A DNA stretch of 64,000 nt from Epiperipatus broadwayi (taxonomy: Eukaryota; Onychophora; Udeonychophora; Euonychophora; Peripatidae), in the NCBI GenBank assembly GCA_028023455.1, contig JAQFVV010000157.1:744001-808000 (forward strand). Direction: 5' to 3'. Made by a program: the position numbers and the translations under genes. The notes beneath the pieces were generated by a model. It was given only the letters and a program-made list of their open reading frames with translations. It was not told the origin of the DNA and did not search any database. Of this stretch, positions 37,051-48,788 are shown piece after piece (the first letter of the stretch is position 1; every line of letters begins with the position of its first letter).

Positions 37051-37475
37051 GGCTAGAAATTTAATTGTGATTAATGCACTTCATTTATTTTATTGTTTAC
37101 TTTAGTCTTTGGCATTTGATGTTTTATATTTATATGTTACATGAATTATTCTTAAATACTATTATTATATCACATGGTTCAGTTTGAATTATCAGTTGTA
37201 ATTGGTGGTTGTCTAATTGCATCATAGTTGAAAGTTTATTCTAGTTTGTAAATGGATATTGCCATTATAATTTCATTGTTTACACATACCAACACATATA
37301 TGAATAGACATAAACATTGAAAGCTTTAATGAGATTTTCTATTTATTTATTTATTTTTATGATGTAATCAAGCAAGAAATCAAGCACTTAAAAACTAGTC
37401 TATCATTCAACAATAGGTTTTATTTGTCCATGAAAATGTTCTGATTGTATATATTTATAATTTTTTTATTTTCAG

Positions 37476-37679
37476 TTGAATACTGAAGATCATTCTTTAT
37501 CAGAAAAAGAGGAGGAAAAGGAAGATATTAAAAATGATCTTGGGAAAGAAAATAATACTGAAATTATTAACAAAGAAGTAAGAGAACATAAAAGTGAATG
37601 TTGTAGTACTAAGAAGAAGAAAAAGAAAAAACATAAAAGCCCTAAAGTAGTTGAAGTTACTGCAAAGAAAAATGATCCT
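37476..37679 (+). CDS. TCF25: TCF25/NULP1 homologue, internal exon (acidic then lysine-rich region)
   Basis: The exon is preceded by a polypyrimidine tract and acceptor (TTTTTTTATTTTCAG, AG at 37474-37475) and followed by donor GTAAGT at 37680. It is 204 bases, phase 0 at both ends, 68 codons: LNTEDHSLSEKEEEKEDIKN, then an acidic/Asn stretch, then STKKKKKKKHKSPKVVEVTA and KKNDP. TCF25 (NULP1) is a nuclear protein with a basic, helix-loop-helix-like N-terminal region, reported as a transcriptional repressor and as a subunit of the ribosome quality control complex (Rqc1 in yeast). In the human protein a KKKKKQKNKK block precedes the segment that aligns with the next exon here, matching this order. 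On its own the exon is low complexity; identification rests on splicing in frame to the next exon. The first coding exon (start codon) was not found in the window. Confidence 0.8.
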
Positions 37680-39891
37680 GTAAGTATATTAATCAGTTTT
37701 ACCAAATTATTAAAAGCTTTTTGTTTTTTAGTGTCATGTAAATTAAGCTTTATTATTATTATTATTATTATTTTACAATTAAACAATATTAAAGATCAAA
37801 TATATTATCAAATTGTGATGTGATATTTTGATTCTTACTACTTTTTGCATATAGTTTATACTCCTGAGTTGTTTAGAAGAGATTCCATCCATCTTCTAAA
37901 GAAAAATAAACCAATCACATTTATTGTTTAATTGTTTCCCAGATATTTGTTATATAGTAACACCCTATAAATAAGGAAAAAATAATCATTGATAACTACT
38001 ATTACTTTGGATATTTGTGTACATGGATAAATCAAGAAGATTGAACAAATGGACTTATCTTTATATATTTAATGTTGATTTTTCTCTTCATTTGTATTTG
38101 TAATTTAAATTTAATTTATTTGTCTGCCTAATGAAGTGGTTTCTTTCTTCTTAGTAACCTAAAGCTGAGTGCATTTTCAGTAAATATGTTCTAAAGCAAA
38201 TATATACCTATCTATATAGGTGAATATTTTGTACTGTTAATACAAAAAAATATTTTGTGTGGGTCTATATAAAGATTGAATTAGATATATATGTACTTGC
38301 CTACACACATCATATACATGCAGATATTTTCTTCGGAATATATAAATTTAATTAATTATTTAAAAATAAATATTTTATACATTTTATTTTTTTATACTTT
38401 ATTTTTAGTTTTAAGTGCAATAATTATTCTATATAATAGCAATAATTCCATTTATCTGTGTGGGTTTTAATTAATGAAATTGCATATAATTTTTAATTAA
38501 TGTACTTCAGTGATAATTTTACACTTTTATTATTTATTTTTTATTTGTAAATATATCATTAATTTCATTATAAATGTTTTTTTTTATTATTACTGTTGTT
38601 GATGTTTTGTATGGAAATTGCAATATTTTTTCTTTTAAATAAATATATAGGAAATAAAATAATTTATCTTTTTATTTTATTAATTAAAATTTTGATATTC
38701 ATATATCATTCTCATTTAATGGTTAAAAGTTTACAATGGAAATATGAATATCCATGCAGATAAATTAATTTTTTTATTAATAATTTATGATCATTTCTTT
38801 AATTAAGAAGTTTTAATGATAATAAAAATGTGATTATATTTCATAAGTCAGAAAACAAATAAGTTATTTTGAAAATTTTTCTTAGAAAATTGTTTAATTA
38901 TATATAAATGTTTTTATTCCTAGATAGAAATGGTTAAATATTTATATGGTAATCTTAAAACAGAAACTATCCAATGTAAATACATTCTAATGCAGTATAA
39001 TTCATTACTTTTTTATACTGTAGTGACCATATTTTTTTTTAATAATATTCTTATTGCATTGTCAAACTATGCTTATTTGGTAGTTTGTTTTATACGATAT
39101 TTGTTTGCAATTTGTTATAAATATTATAGTATTATATTTTGATAATTGTTATAAGTTTTGATAAATTTAGATTCATATTCTAGATATTACTTAATAGCCT
39201 GCATTACTTTATGCCTATTAAAATATATTCTCACGGAGTATAAAAGTTGGATTTTACATAACTATTTGTGAGAAGTTTTTCAATATTAACATTGAATTAT
39301 TACTATTTTTACTTTTTGTATTACATTTAACATACATCAATTTATTTTGTCATGATTTGTTACAATATTTCATCATTTTGATACCCTGCACAGTTTATAG
39401 TGTTCAACTTGGGATCATGAGGTTCGAAGGATCAATTCTGGTGCTCAAATTTCTTATTAACTCTCATTTTTTTTGATAATAATATAACGTTGATTTTGAG
39501 TCACTATCAAAGTGTTTTACAACATACAGCTTAAAAATATGTTTTGCTTTCTACAATTATAACATTGTTTATTGCTTTCACCATTTAGCCTGACCCTTAT
39601 AAAGTATCTACATTATTATTATTTTTTTTTTAAATAAAAACTTATTTATTTTTTTAAATTTTTTTTTGATATTTGAAATATCTTCAGTTATTTTATTTTC
39701 AATATAGTTAATTATCTTCATATGATTTTGCTATTTTGAAATAACTTATAAAAACTTCTTTCAGGCAGATTGTCTATAGTTTTAACTGTATCTTTTATCT
39801 TTTTATGTGTCTTTCTTTTGCTTTTTTAATTTATGTAATCTTTTTCAAATTCATAACTCAATCGATTAATGAAAGTCTAATTATCATAATA

Positions 39892-40335
39892 AATTTTCAA
39901 CCATTATCGATCCACTGCAGGATGAAGAGCTCTCCAAGTCCAATCCATCTTCTCCAGTCTCTAGTCTCTTTTCTCCACATCACTCCAGCACACTTCCTTA
40001 TTTCATCCATCCATCCATCTCACATGTGGTCTCTTTCTATGTCTTTTGCAATTTCTTGGAATCTAGTTTAAGATTTTATTTTTCATCTATTATCATCTTT
40101 ATTAGCAACATGTTTAGCCCAACTCCACTTTAGTCTCTTAATTTTTTTCAATGATATCAGTAATACCTGTTTATTCTCTCACCCATGTATTTTGTTTTTA
40201 ATCTCTTCTTGTTACTCCTAACATGCATCTTTCCATACTTGTTTGAGTGTTCTGAAGTTTCTGTAATACTCTTCTGTTAAGTGTCCAAATCTCAGATTCA
40301 TGTATTAAAAACATTCCTTTTCAAACACATAGGTA
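39892..40335 (-). pseudogene. RTE-type LINE, 3' end of reverse transcriptase (second copy)
   Basis: The - strand matches the + strand copy at 14420-14885 along its length. It starts at ACCTATGTGTTTGAAAAG, continues through TTTGGACACTTAA(T/C)AGAAGA and ACCACATGTGAGATGGATGG, and ends GTGGATCGATAATGGTTG. About 25 bases that encode VLPVLIYG in the 14-kb copy are missing here, and there are several stops, so it is dead. The family is the craniofacial development protein 2-like RTE group. The + strand frame 39805-40071 is an antisense shadow. Confidence 0.85.
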
Positions 40336-41605
40336 TATATTTTTTTAATATTAAGTTATTTAATATTAATTATATTTTCTACCAGTGCTTTCTTAATATG
40401 GAATATCTTTTGCTAAGTTAAATATAAGTATATTTTGCATGGGAATTTGTACATAAAGTTAATATGAATACATGAATCGAAAAACAATATCATAGTCTTT
40501 TAAATATCATCAGATATCTAATTTTTAAATGTAGATCAAATTGTAATGCTTTTAATTTCTTTTTTCTTTTTTTTTCCTGTTTGAAAAATTGCAATACTTT
40601 TTTCTGTGATGGGTCTCTTATTTAAGTAACTTTTAATCAGAAAAGAAAGATATTGGACAAAATTGTCATTTTTTAAAAATCGACATTAACTTTTACACTA
40701 TGCTTTTAATTTCTTTTGTACACAATATTTTGCAGCATTAAAAATAAATTTTATATAATTTTTGAAAATAATTTTTTATATTTAATGTTTTCTTGTTGAA
40801 GATCAGCGATCAATATAGAAAGATTTTTATAAACATTTAACACAATTGATCATCTCACTTATGGTTTACCTTTTTTTAAAAAGATTATAATTCAAACCAT
40901 TCAGTATATCCATAAAATATAAAACTTATGTTAATATTATATGACTTCATACAATTGTCTATGTTCATCGTTTCTTTGTTGGAGATTGTTAACTTATTTA
41001 ATTATAATAACAGCCTTATAATTTAATTTAAAAGATTTTTAATATTGATATTAATTCTTCTTATGCTCCATAAGTAATGCTTTATTACATATTAAATACT
41101 TATAATTTTAGCACATATATTTTGCTCAAAAAAGAAATTCATGAAATCTATAAAAAAAAAAAAAAATTCTGAAAAATCACAAGGTTGTGTTGCAATCATA
41201 TATATTTCAAATTCTTTCAGCACTTTGAAGTATTATCTTAATATAATAAAAAAAAATGCAAAAAGTTATATAATTTAAAATAAAAAAAATTAGATCATGT
41301 GATAGTTTATTAGTTTAATTATCACAAATGACATTTTAAAAAGATTGCTAGTTTCTATGGACTTTAGTTTTTACTATGCAAAATTATCAAAACCTTAGCA
41401 ATTTTATTATAAAATATATATTAATGACTTTTATTGTTGATTGACATCAAAGAGTGATAAATTCATTTTTACTTAATATCTTTATAAAATAAAAATTGGT
41501 TTTTTTTTTTTGAAAGGTTGCGATTTAACATATGAATTTTTGTAAGAGTAATAACAGGACATCAGTATTTTGTTCAAGATTTTCTTTTTTTTTCATATGT
41601 CAAAT

Positions 41606-41670
41606 GCATTGACCGGGAAGTGAACCTGGGCCCGCTGCTTGGAAGGCAGTTATGCTAACCACTACAATTC
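41606..41670 (-). pseudogene. tRNA-Gly(UCC) pseudogene or tRNA-derived repeat
   Basis: On the - strand: TAGTGGTTAGCATA (D-arm/A box), then ACTGC CTTCCAA GCAG, a good 5-bp anticodon stem with loop and anticodon TCC. The T-arm is CCAGG TTCACTT CCCGG, with one mismatch and a damaged B box (TTCACTT for TTCGATT). The 3' acceptor strand TCAATGC has no partner, because the 5' side (GAATTG) is shortened by about five bases. It is therefore a degenerate tRNA-Gly. It sits inside a 13-bp perfect inverted repeat (41567-41579 and 41669-41681). Confidence 0.7.
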
Positions 41671-43889
41671 TTGAACAAAATTACATTTTTTAAATTTTTT
41701 TCATATGCAAGAATATATCTCCTTTTCAGTTAGGAAAATGATTTTTGAAAATGTTTCTAATTGAATTAAATGTATATATAACACAATTATTTATAAATTA
41801 TTATAATAATGAATTCAAATTTAATTAAGCACTGAAACATCTTCAAAAACCTTATTGTAAAATAAGATATTAAATGATATATAATGCCCACTTTTAATAT
41901 AATATGATAATTTACAATTTAGAGATTAGTTATAATATGTCATCTAGTTCTAAAAAATACTTTAGTACTGTAACTTATATAAATTTTAGTTCTTTATTAT
42001 TAAAAAAATGAAATTTAATTATCAATTTTTATTTGAAAACAAATACAGGTGAAAAAAATGTCAATTGTATATAAATTATTTTTAAACTGAAAACCATCTT
42101 TGTCAATCAATGTCTTCAGGCTTATATGATTATTTTCTAGATATTTGATTTCCATTCAATATAAATATTTCTAATGCAAAATATATACCATGCAGTGACT
42201 TCATTTTGCTAAACTAATATCAAATGATCTAAGTTTTGAATCAAAGTTAATTTATGTTACCGAATAGTGATGAAACTAGTTGTATCATATATTTTAGTCT
42301 TATTTGTAAGTTAACTTCTAATATTTTGATTGGAATGATAATACATAGTAAACAAAGAATCACATAGCTTTTTTTTTTTTTTTTGAGATTATATCTTATG
42401 CACTGGAAATTGTGATTAATTATACTATAGCCTCCTTAACACAAGCCAGTCTTAATCTTTTAGGAATATATCGACTCATTTATCATTTTTATAATATAGG
42501 TTGAAAGGCAATTAGATGTCACTTCTCTTTAGTAATAAGCAGTATAGTGATAGAGGCAAATTGTCAATGACTTTAAAAACCTTTTTATAATATAAATTTT
42601 TTATAAATTATGATTCAATTATACTGATAATTAAAGCTTGTTTTTGAAGCCTCAAATATATTTGTCGTTAAACATTTTGTGAATTATCCATTTAACTTTC
42701 AAAATAGAAGCATATTTTAATTCTTAATACTATTTCATCTATTAATAATATAAATTTTAAATTTCATAAGATCTCATCTTAATTGCTTGCAATATTTTTA
42801 CTTATAGTTTTTTTTTTTTTTTGATATTGCTTTCCAATACCTCTTTTTCCCCCATCTAAATATTGCTTCTGTTTTATGTTTTTGTGCATTTATTTTGAGT
42901 CTTTTTTTTTCTTCACATTTTTCATCAGGATTTTGTTTATATTAATTGTGAAATTTTTTAGTTAATGAATTTCTTTTCTATTCTGCTATCTATACTTATT
43001 TTTATGATTTTTTAATTTAAACAGTTTTTTGGGGCCGCTTCTTCATTATTTCCTTGAGAATAAATTTTATGATATGATCACTAATAAAGTCAATATCTTT
43101 TGAGAAATTTATTTTTCTTTTAAAGTTAGGTAAATTTTATTTATTAGTAACTAATATAATGTGGATATGAAATTTTTTTATTATGATCTGCTAATTTTCT
43201 AATTGTTTGGTTAAAATCACTTCTGCTAGCAATAGCTACAATTTATTAAGAGTAAACAGTTTGTGTAATTATTCATTTGATTCTAGTCTTTTAATCACTT
43301 CTGAAATACTGATGTGGACATTTACATTTTTATAATAGAAATTTATCCTATTCCAAGATGGAATTTAATGAAAGCTAATATTCTGGATATCTTGATGGGA
43401 TATTAAAAGAATCTCATCAATTTTTTGTTGTTATTAAAATTTAAACAAACTCATAACAGTTGCCAAAGGGTCTATTTCTTATGAATAAGAAAAGAAATTC
43501 ATTTCAAGTTAGAACAATGACCAATATCCAGAAATTTCCTATAATCTTATAAGACTACTGGATATTACCAGAAAGGAAAAATGGAGGGAGTCTAGAGAAA
43601 AATCAAACTTTACATGATCTAATCAAAAGGCTTAGAAACTTTTATTTAGGCTTAGTGATTGTAGAAGCATGGCTAAAAAAAACTACTATTGTAACTGCTG
43701 ATGCTGCCAATCATATATCAAAAAAATGAAAAAATATATCATTAACTCATAACTGCAAGTTTATCTTTCACCATATATTCTTCTAATGGCAGTCTAGTAA
43801 GACCATTGTTTTAAATCACGGAAGATTTCAGGAGTAGTTAGCATACTTTAAGAATTTCTAAAAAAAATTAGGAATTAAAATCTAAGCAT

Positions 43890-45090
43890 AATTGGAAAAA
43901 TTGTTTGACTACATTATTAATACAGAAATTATTCCAAAAATTTGGCATATAAGCAAAACTATAACAATTTTAAAACTAAATTAAATTACAAATGATCCAA
44001 AAAAATTATCACCTAATTATAGAATTATGTATTTCCTACAAACTTCTTGAAAGAATTATTATTAACAAGAATTTTGCCACTTGTTGAGAACCATTTCACT
44101 ATACAGCAGGCTAGATTTAGGTTAGGGAGAAACTATTGAGTAAAAATTTTTTTTTAAGAAAATCATAATTTAAAAACTGGTGCTATCTTTATTAACTTAA
44201 TTTCAGCTTATGATTCTGATTGGAAAAATGATTTTTAAAAGTCTCTAAATTTTTTTAATGCAGAAAAATCAATCTAAGTTATTTAACAAAAATTTTTTAA
44301 TAGAAAATTCCAATGATACTAAATGATAATTAGGTAGATACAAAATTTTACAGAACAGCTACCTCAAGGTCCAATTCTCTCATCTACTTTATTCCAGATA
44401 CAGATTGTGGGAATTCATCTATGCTGATGACATTGTTTTGACTTCATAAAAGAGATTTTTTCCAAAAATAGAAAAGTCTTTTAATAATGATATAAAAAGT
44501 TTGGAAATCTTTTTAAAGACCTCAGTCTTATTCCTAGTCTAACAAAATATATTCAATTTTTCATCTAAAAACAATGAAATGTATCATAATCTGAATGATA
44601 GTCTGAAATACAATCCCTGGACTGTAATCTAAATTACTTTCTCATCCTCCTAAGATTAAATCTAAAATAATATATATGAATAATCTTGGAAAGCTATCTC
44701 CAGACTATTTAAGGTTGTGATGCAAGTACTTTCTTAATGATAAATTACAAATTAAGTACTTTCTTAATAGTAGCATACTCTATTGGTGAATATTTATAGG
44801 AAAAGTTTCCACACTAAATTTCTGGGTATTTAATTAAATATTGTCCTAAGAAATATCAGTTGTCCACTTAAGTCTACTTTTTTGCAATGGCTTCCTTTTC
44901 TTTTAGATATTAATTTACCTTATATTATTTATTAAAAAAAAAGTTAAGTAAATCAGATTTGTCAATAATTCAAAATATAGTTGCATCATAATACTTATCT
45001 CAAATCAAGATTCTCTTTATGCTCAGTTAGGAATCCATTCAAATAACTGAAGAATTATGGCATAAAAATAGATATAGGAAATTTTAAACT
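43890..45090 (+). pseudogene. Jockey-like LINE reverse transcriptase, strongly decayed
   Basis: Successive short frames follow the order of a jockey-type reverse transcriptase. LLERIIINKN near 44043 is followed by LVENHFTIQQARFRLG near 44085 (usual QAGFR.GR), LPQGPILSS near 44360 (usual LPQGSVLSP) and EFIYADDIVLTS at 44411-44446, where YADD is the catalytic box. PLKSTFLQWLPFLLDINLPY near 44862 matches the family's thumb/C-terminal STP..WLPVL.NI.PP motif. Many stops and frameshifts interrupt it. Upstream 43450-43890 may hold the endonuclease part, but nothing readable was found. It is an old, 5'-degraded copy inside the TCF25 intron, on the sense strand. Confidence 0.75.
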
Positions 45091-45708
45091 TTTTTTTTTT
45101 TTAGAGATCCATCAATAACGGTAGCTGGATTTGATTTTTCTAGACATTACTAGAATTTCATCAACAGGTTTAGGAAAATCTATGGTCATTGTGTTTATTG
45201 TTTTATGAATGGAATTTGACAGCCACTGACCAATGTTAATGTGATTAAATTTATGGAAATAGTGGCAAAATTGACTGACCTTAATGAAGCCATTAGAAAA
45301 TCCATCTCCTAATTGAAATCTCTTCAAGTTCCTTTTTATGATATTTTGGCAATAGTAAAATTGTCTAAAAAAAATACCATACTTTAAATAAATACTTAAA
45401 TTCTACTAATTTTGATATTAACAAATTCCATATTCATTTAGTGAAGACAAATCTACAGTTTTTATATTCTAAAATTCATTATTTTGCAGTTATAAAAGTT
45501 ATTGTTACATTTCTTTCTTAAAAATTATGCAATTTACTCAAATTATATCTTCAGGATATTCTCTTAATTTATTCCCATTTTGTTGATATTTTAGGGATTC
45601 ATGTATTTTCTATACTTGAGACTTACTATATTGAATTGCTGGTATTCTAAATTATCACTAAACATCACATGATCACCATTCTTTATGCTTACACATATTG
45701 TTTACATA

Positions 45709-45996
45709 GAGACTTAACTTTCCATATAGTAGTGCCACTCAGTGCAAGCCAGACTAATCAATGGATGTAAGAAAATTTGTGCATAAAATCCCTATCTAGT
45801 GCCTACTCATCCAATATCCCCAGATTAGTTTCTAGCTTGTGGCTTTCATTAATGAGGAGCTTTGGATCTGAGAGCACCACCTAGATCTTAGGATCTTAAG
45901 GCTTCTCACTGATGAAAGCAATAAGCTACAAACTAATCTGGAGATATTGGATGAGTAGGCACTAGATAGGAATTTATGCACAAACCTTCTTGCATC
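45709..45996. repeat. Foldback element (family 1 arm plus inner hairpin)
   Basis: The inner arms, 45764-45849 and 45911-45993, are about 83 bp each and about 90% complementary (GTGCATAAA...CTAGTGCCTACTCATCCAATA...CTTTCAT), with a 61-bp loop. The 55 bp to the left (CCATATAGTAGTGCCACTCA, GTGCAAGCCAGACTAATCAA) are closely related to the left arm of the hairpin at 32841, but their partner arm is absent here. A composite or rearranged member of one foldback family is the likely explanation. Confidence 0.8.
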
Positions 45997-47041
45997 ACAT
46001 CACCTCTGTTTATTCTAAATATCTTGATTTCCTTTCAGATTATTAATATAAAAGTAATAATTTCTACATATTATTTTTTTTATAGTATGCAAGTTAATGG
46101 AAGCCTTAATACAATGCGAAACAGATTTGATTGTTAGATATATTATTAGTTAATTTTTATTGAACTGCTGTATTTTGTACCAAAACTCCACAAACTGCTT
46201 GTTTTACTAAGCAAATTTAATTATTCATGCTAGAAACTTTCTAAATTTCAAAACATCATACACTTCTATTCTAAAACTAATTCATTGCTTTAAAGTTAAA
46301 TGATGTAAATCGTACTATATTTTAATTAATAATTATGCTATATATTTTTGTAATTATAGTAAATAAAATAAAATATATATTTGGGATTTAATGTATGTCA
46401 TTGGCTTGTACATAGATCAGTTTAATAATAATTATATTAGTAATCAATTTTACTTTCTATTATATTCTAATTATATCACATTTTAAAAAATAACACATGT
46501 ACATATAACACTTTTTTAAAATGAATAAATTTATTAATATATATAAACATACAAATCATTTTTTTTATTAAAATAAATATCTGCATATGTATTAGATGAT
46601 TTTTATTGAAAATACTTATCTCCTCTTTGCAAGTATTGAGGAATAATGGAGAAACAATATTTTTAATTGTAGAATTTGACAAATAGTTAGGATTAATAAA
46701 CAATACCAATATTTATTTAAATCATTATTGAGTTGTATTTTATTTTTCTACAATATTAATTAATTTTATTTATCTAATAATATGAATCAAATCTGATATT
46801 ACAATTAATTTTGTGGCAATTATTTGTCAAATTCTCATAATATATATTATAAAATTAATGATTGTTTTTGGAATACCATTATTGATTGCTATTAAAAAAA
46901 TTAAATGTATTGAATATTTTTATTGTTTTCAACCATTGTTGATTCTCTCAGTATTAAAGTCTTTTGAGTTTAATTCAATTTACTTGATCAAATAAAATAA
47001 ATTGAATAATTTTATTAATTTTATAAATAGATAATAATGTA

Positions 47042-47137
47042 AAATTAAAAATAGAGAAAGTGATAAATAATAATATTAATTCTATGGATAAATTAAAAAT
47101 AGAGAAAGTGATAAATAATAATATTAATTCTATGGAT
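47042..47137. repeat. Tandem duplication, 48-bp unit, two identical copies
   Basis: AAATTAAAAATAGAGAAAGT... at 47042 is repeated exactly from 47090. The units end in CTATGGAT. Identity indicates a very recent event. Confidence 0.9.
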
Positions 47138-47955
47138 ATTAGCATAAAGAAAAATATAGGAAATTGAGTTTAGATACTTGTGTTTTTGAAAAGAAATATT
47201 TTATTCATCAGAAATTGGGAAATTATATAAAGTCAATATAATAATATTTAAACAGCATTAAACTGTTGCACATGCGCTTTGGATTTTAAATATAAATTGA
47301 ATGAATACTAACACTTCAACCACGTGATAAAGTCTTTGGAAAAGATAGAATGGCCAATATAATAAATGTCATAATAAATCCAGCATTGAAAGTATGTTCA
47401 AATGAAAGTATTTTAAATGATGAAATTTGAGAGGAAAAAATGAGATCTTAATTAATAATTATCCTATTAATGCAATTAGGCTACAGAAAGGAATTTGCTG
47501 TTAAATGAAAAGAGACCCTATGATTTATCTTGGAACTGTAAAGGACTGAGCGGGGCAAATGTCTAATGTCAACTCCATACATTCTTATCGTTGCAGCTGT
47601 TATAATTATTCATATAGTATATGAACATGGATGGGCTGATCACCAACATGCATTAGCCAATTTGGTGAGTTTATTAGCTTTTTACTCCTGAGTTTAAGAT
47701 CAGAAATACCATGGTCTTTCTTCTCAGTTGCCTGATAGATTTTAAATAAAATATCAGTTGAGTTTCTTGAAGGAAAACTGAATGTGTCTGAATGATTTTT
47801 TTTTTTCTAATAGATATTTACAATCATGACAGACAAAAATAAATCATGGACCTTATTCTCAAAATGCTTAAAGTCACCAGCCAAGGCAGTGGTTGGCAAC
47901 TGAAGGCAGAGGGTGCTAAAAACCTCCTGATTGTGGACAGACCTTTTATTTTATT

Positions 47956-48420
47956 TAGGTATTTATAACTGCAGATTGCTTTCAAGTGAAAGAAAATTGC
48001 AAGAATTGGAAGTAGAGCTGTCTATTATTAAATGGGACATCATTGGACTTTGAGGTAATTAGAAGAAAAGATGAAGATTAAAAAAATGGATACGTACTGT
48101 ATTATATTGGAAGTACAAATGGAATAAGATTCATTATAAATAAAAAGTGAAAGAACAACATTGTTGAGATTGATGGTGGACAAAATGACAAGATTAGTTA
48201 TTCAATTTAATAGCAGATATCAAATGCAGATAATTCAGATTTATGCCCCAACAACTTCTCATTGTGATGTAGAAGTAAAGAATTTTTATATCGATGTACA
48301 AAAAAAGCTTTTGATCAGATCAAACATGTTAAAATTGTTAATCCTCTTGAAAGAATTAGCATAATTAATAATTGTCATATAATAAGTCATTTTTGACAAA
48401 ATCAAGATGTTGACAAGAGA
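47956..48420 (+). pseudogene. RTE-type LINE endonuclease fused to RT fragment by internal deletion
   Basis: The endonuclease reads YNCRLLSSERKLQELEVELS then IIKWDIIGL near 47960-48050. Next are EVIRRKDED, KNGYVLYYIG and RFIINKK near 48055-48150. After a frame change come TRLVIQFNSRYQMQIIQIYA and PTTSHCDVEVKNFY near 48190-48290. All match the AP-endonuclease of the craniofacial development protein 2-like RTE group. At 48285-48345 the text switches to YIDVQKAFDQIKHVKIV, which is the RT palm (usual FIDYEKAFDRVKHEKL), so several hundred codons between endonuclease and palm are missing. Nothing clear follows before TIR element B at 48789. It is probably the same family as the 3' ends at 14.3 and 39.9 kb. 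Confidence 0.75.
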
Positions 48421-48788
48421 GATGCTTGCAAGCGATAGATACGCTTTGGACATGGAGTTAGTTATATTTCCAATAGATAGTGATGATAAAAGAGTTCTGG
48501 ATAGATGTTCTCATAGCATTCATTCATTTATAAATGGATAATCAAATAAAAATTATGAGTGGGAGCAATGAAAGTAGAGGAAACTCTATTACCAGAGAGT
48601 AAACTCCATATGGAGGTCTTATTAAGATTAAACTGAAATTTATAATGTGCAGTATAATCTTCCTGAAAAGAAATGAAGGAAGGCATTTCTTAGAGGGAAA
48701 GAAAATGATAAGATCATTCTTGAATGAATCAGTGGTATATATATGTCAGGCAATTTCTCTATTTCCAGAAACAGTGGATTTATATAAG

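Noticed and set aside
1-37470. Search for the first TCF25 exon (start codon, N-terminus)
   Set aside because: No convincing splice-flanked match was found; short exons in AT-rich DNA could be missed.
37490-37786. - strand frame rich in Phe/Ile/Ser
   Set aside because: Antisense of the TCF25 exon's lysine/glutamate-rich region plus intron.
39400-39450. AGGTTCGAAGGATC resembling a pol III B box
   Set aside because: No A box or cloverleaf around it; one short match is not enough.
39805-40071. + strand frame with HPS repeats
   Set aside because: Antisense of the RTE LINE copy at 39892-40335.
45112-45327. - strand frame of 71 codons
   Set aside because: Antisense to sequence next to the jockey-like LINE remnant; no domain.
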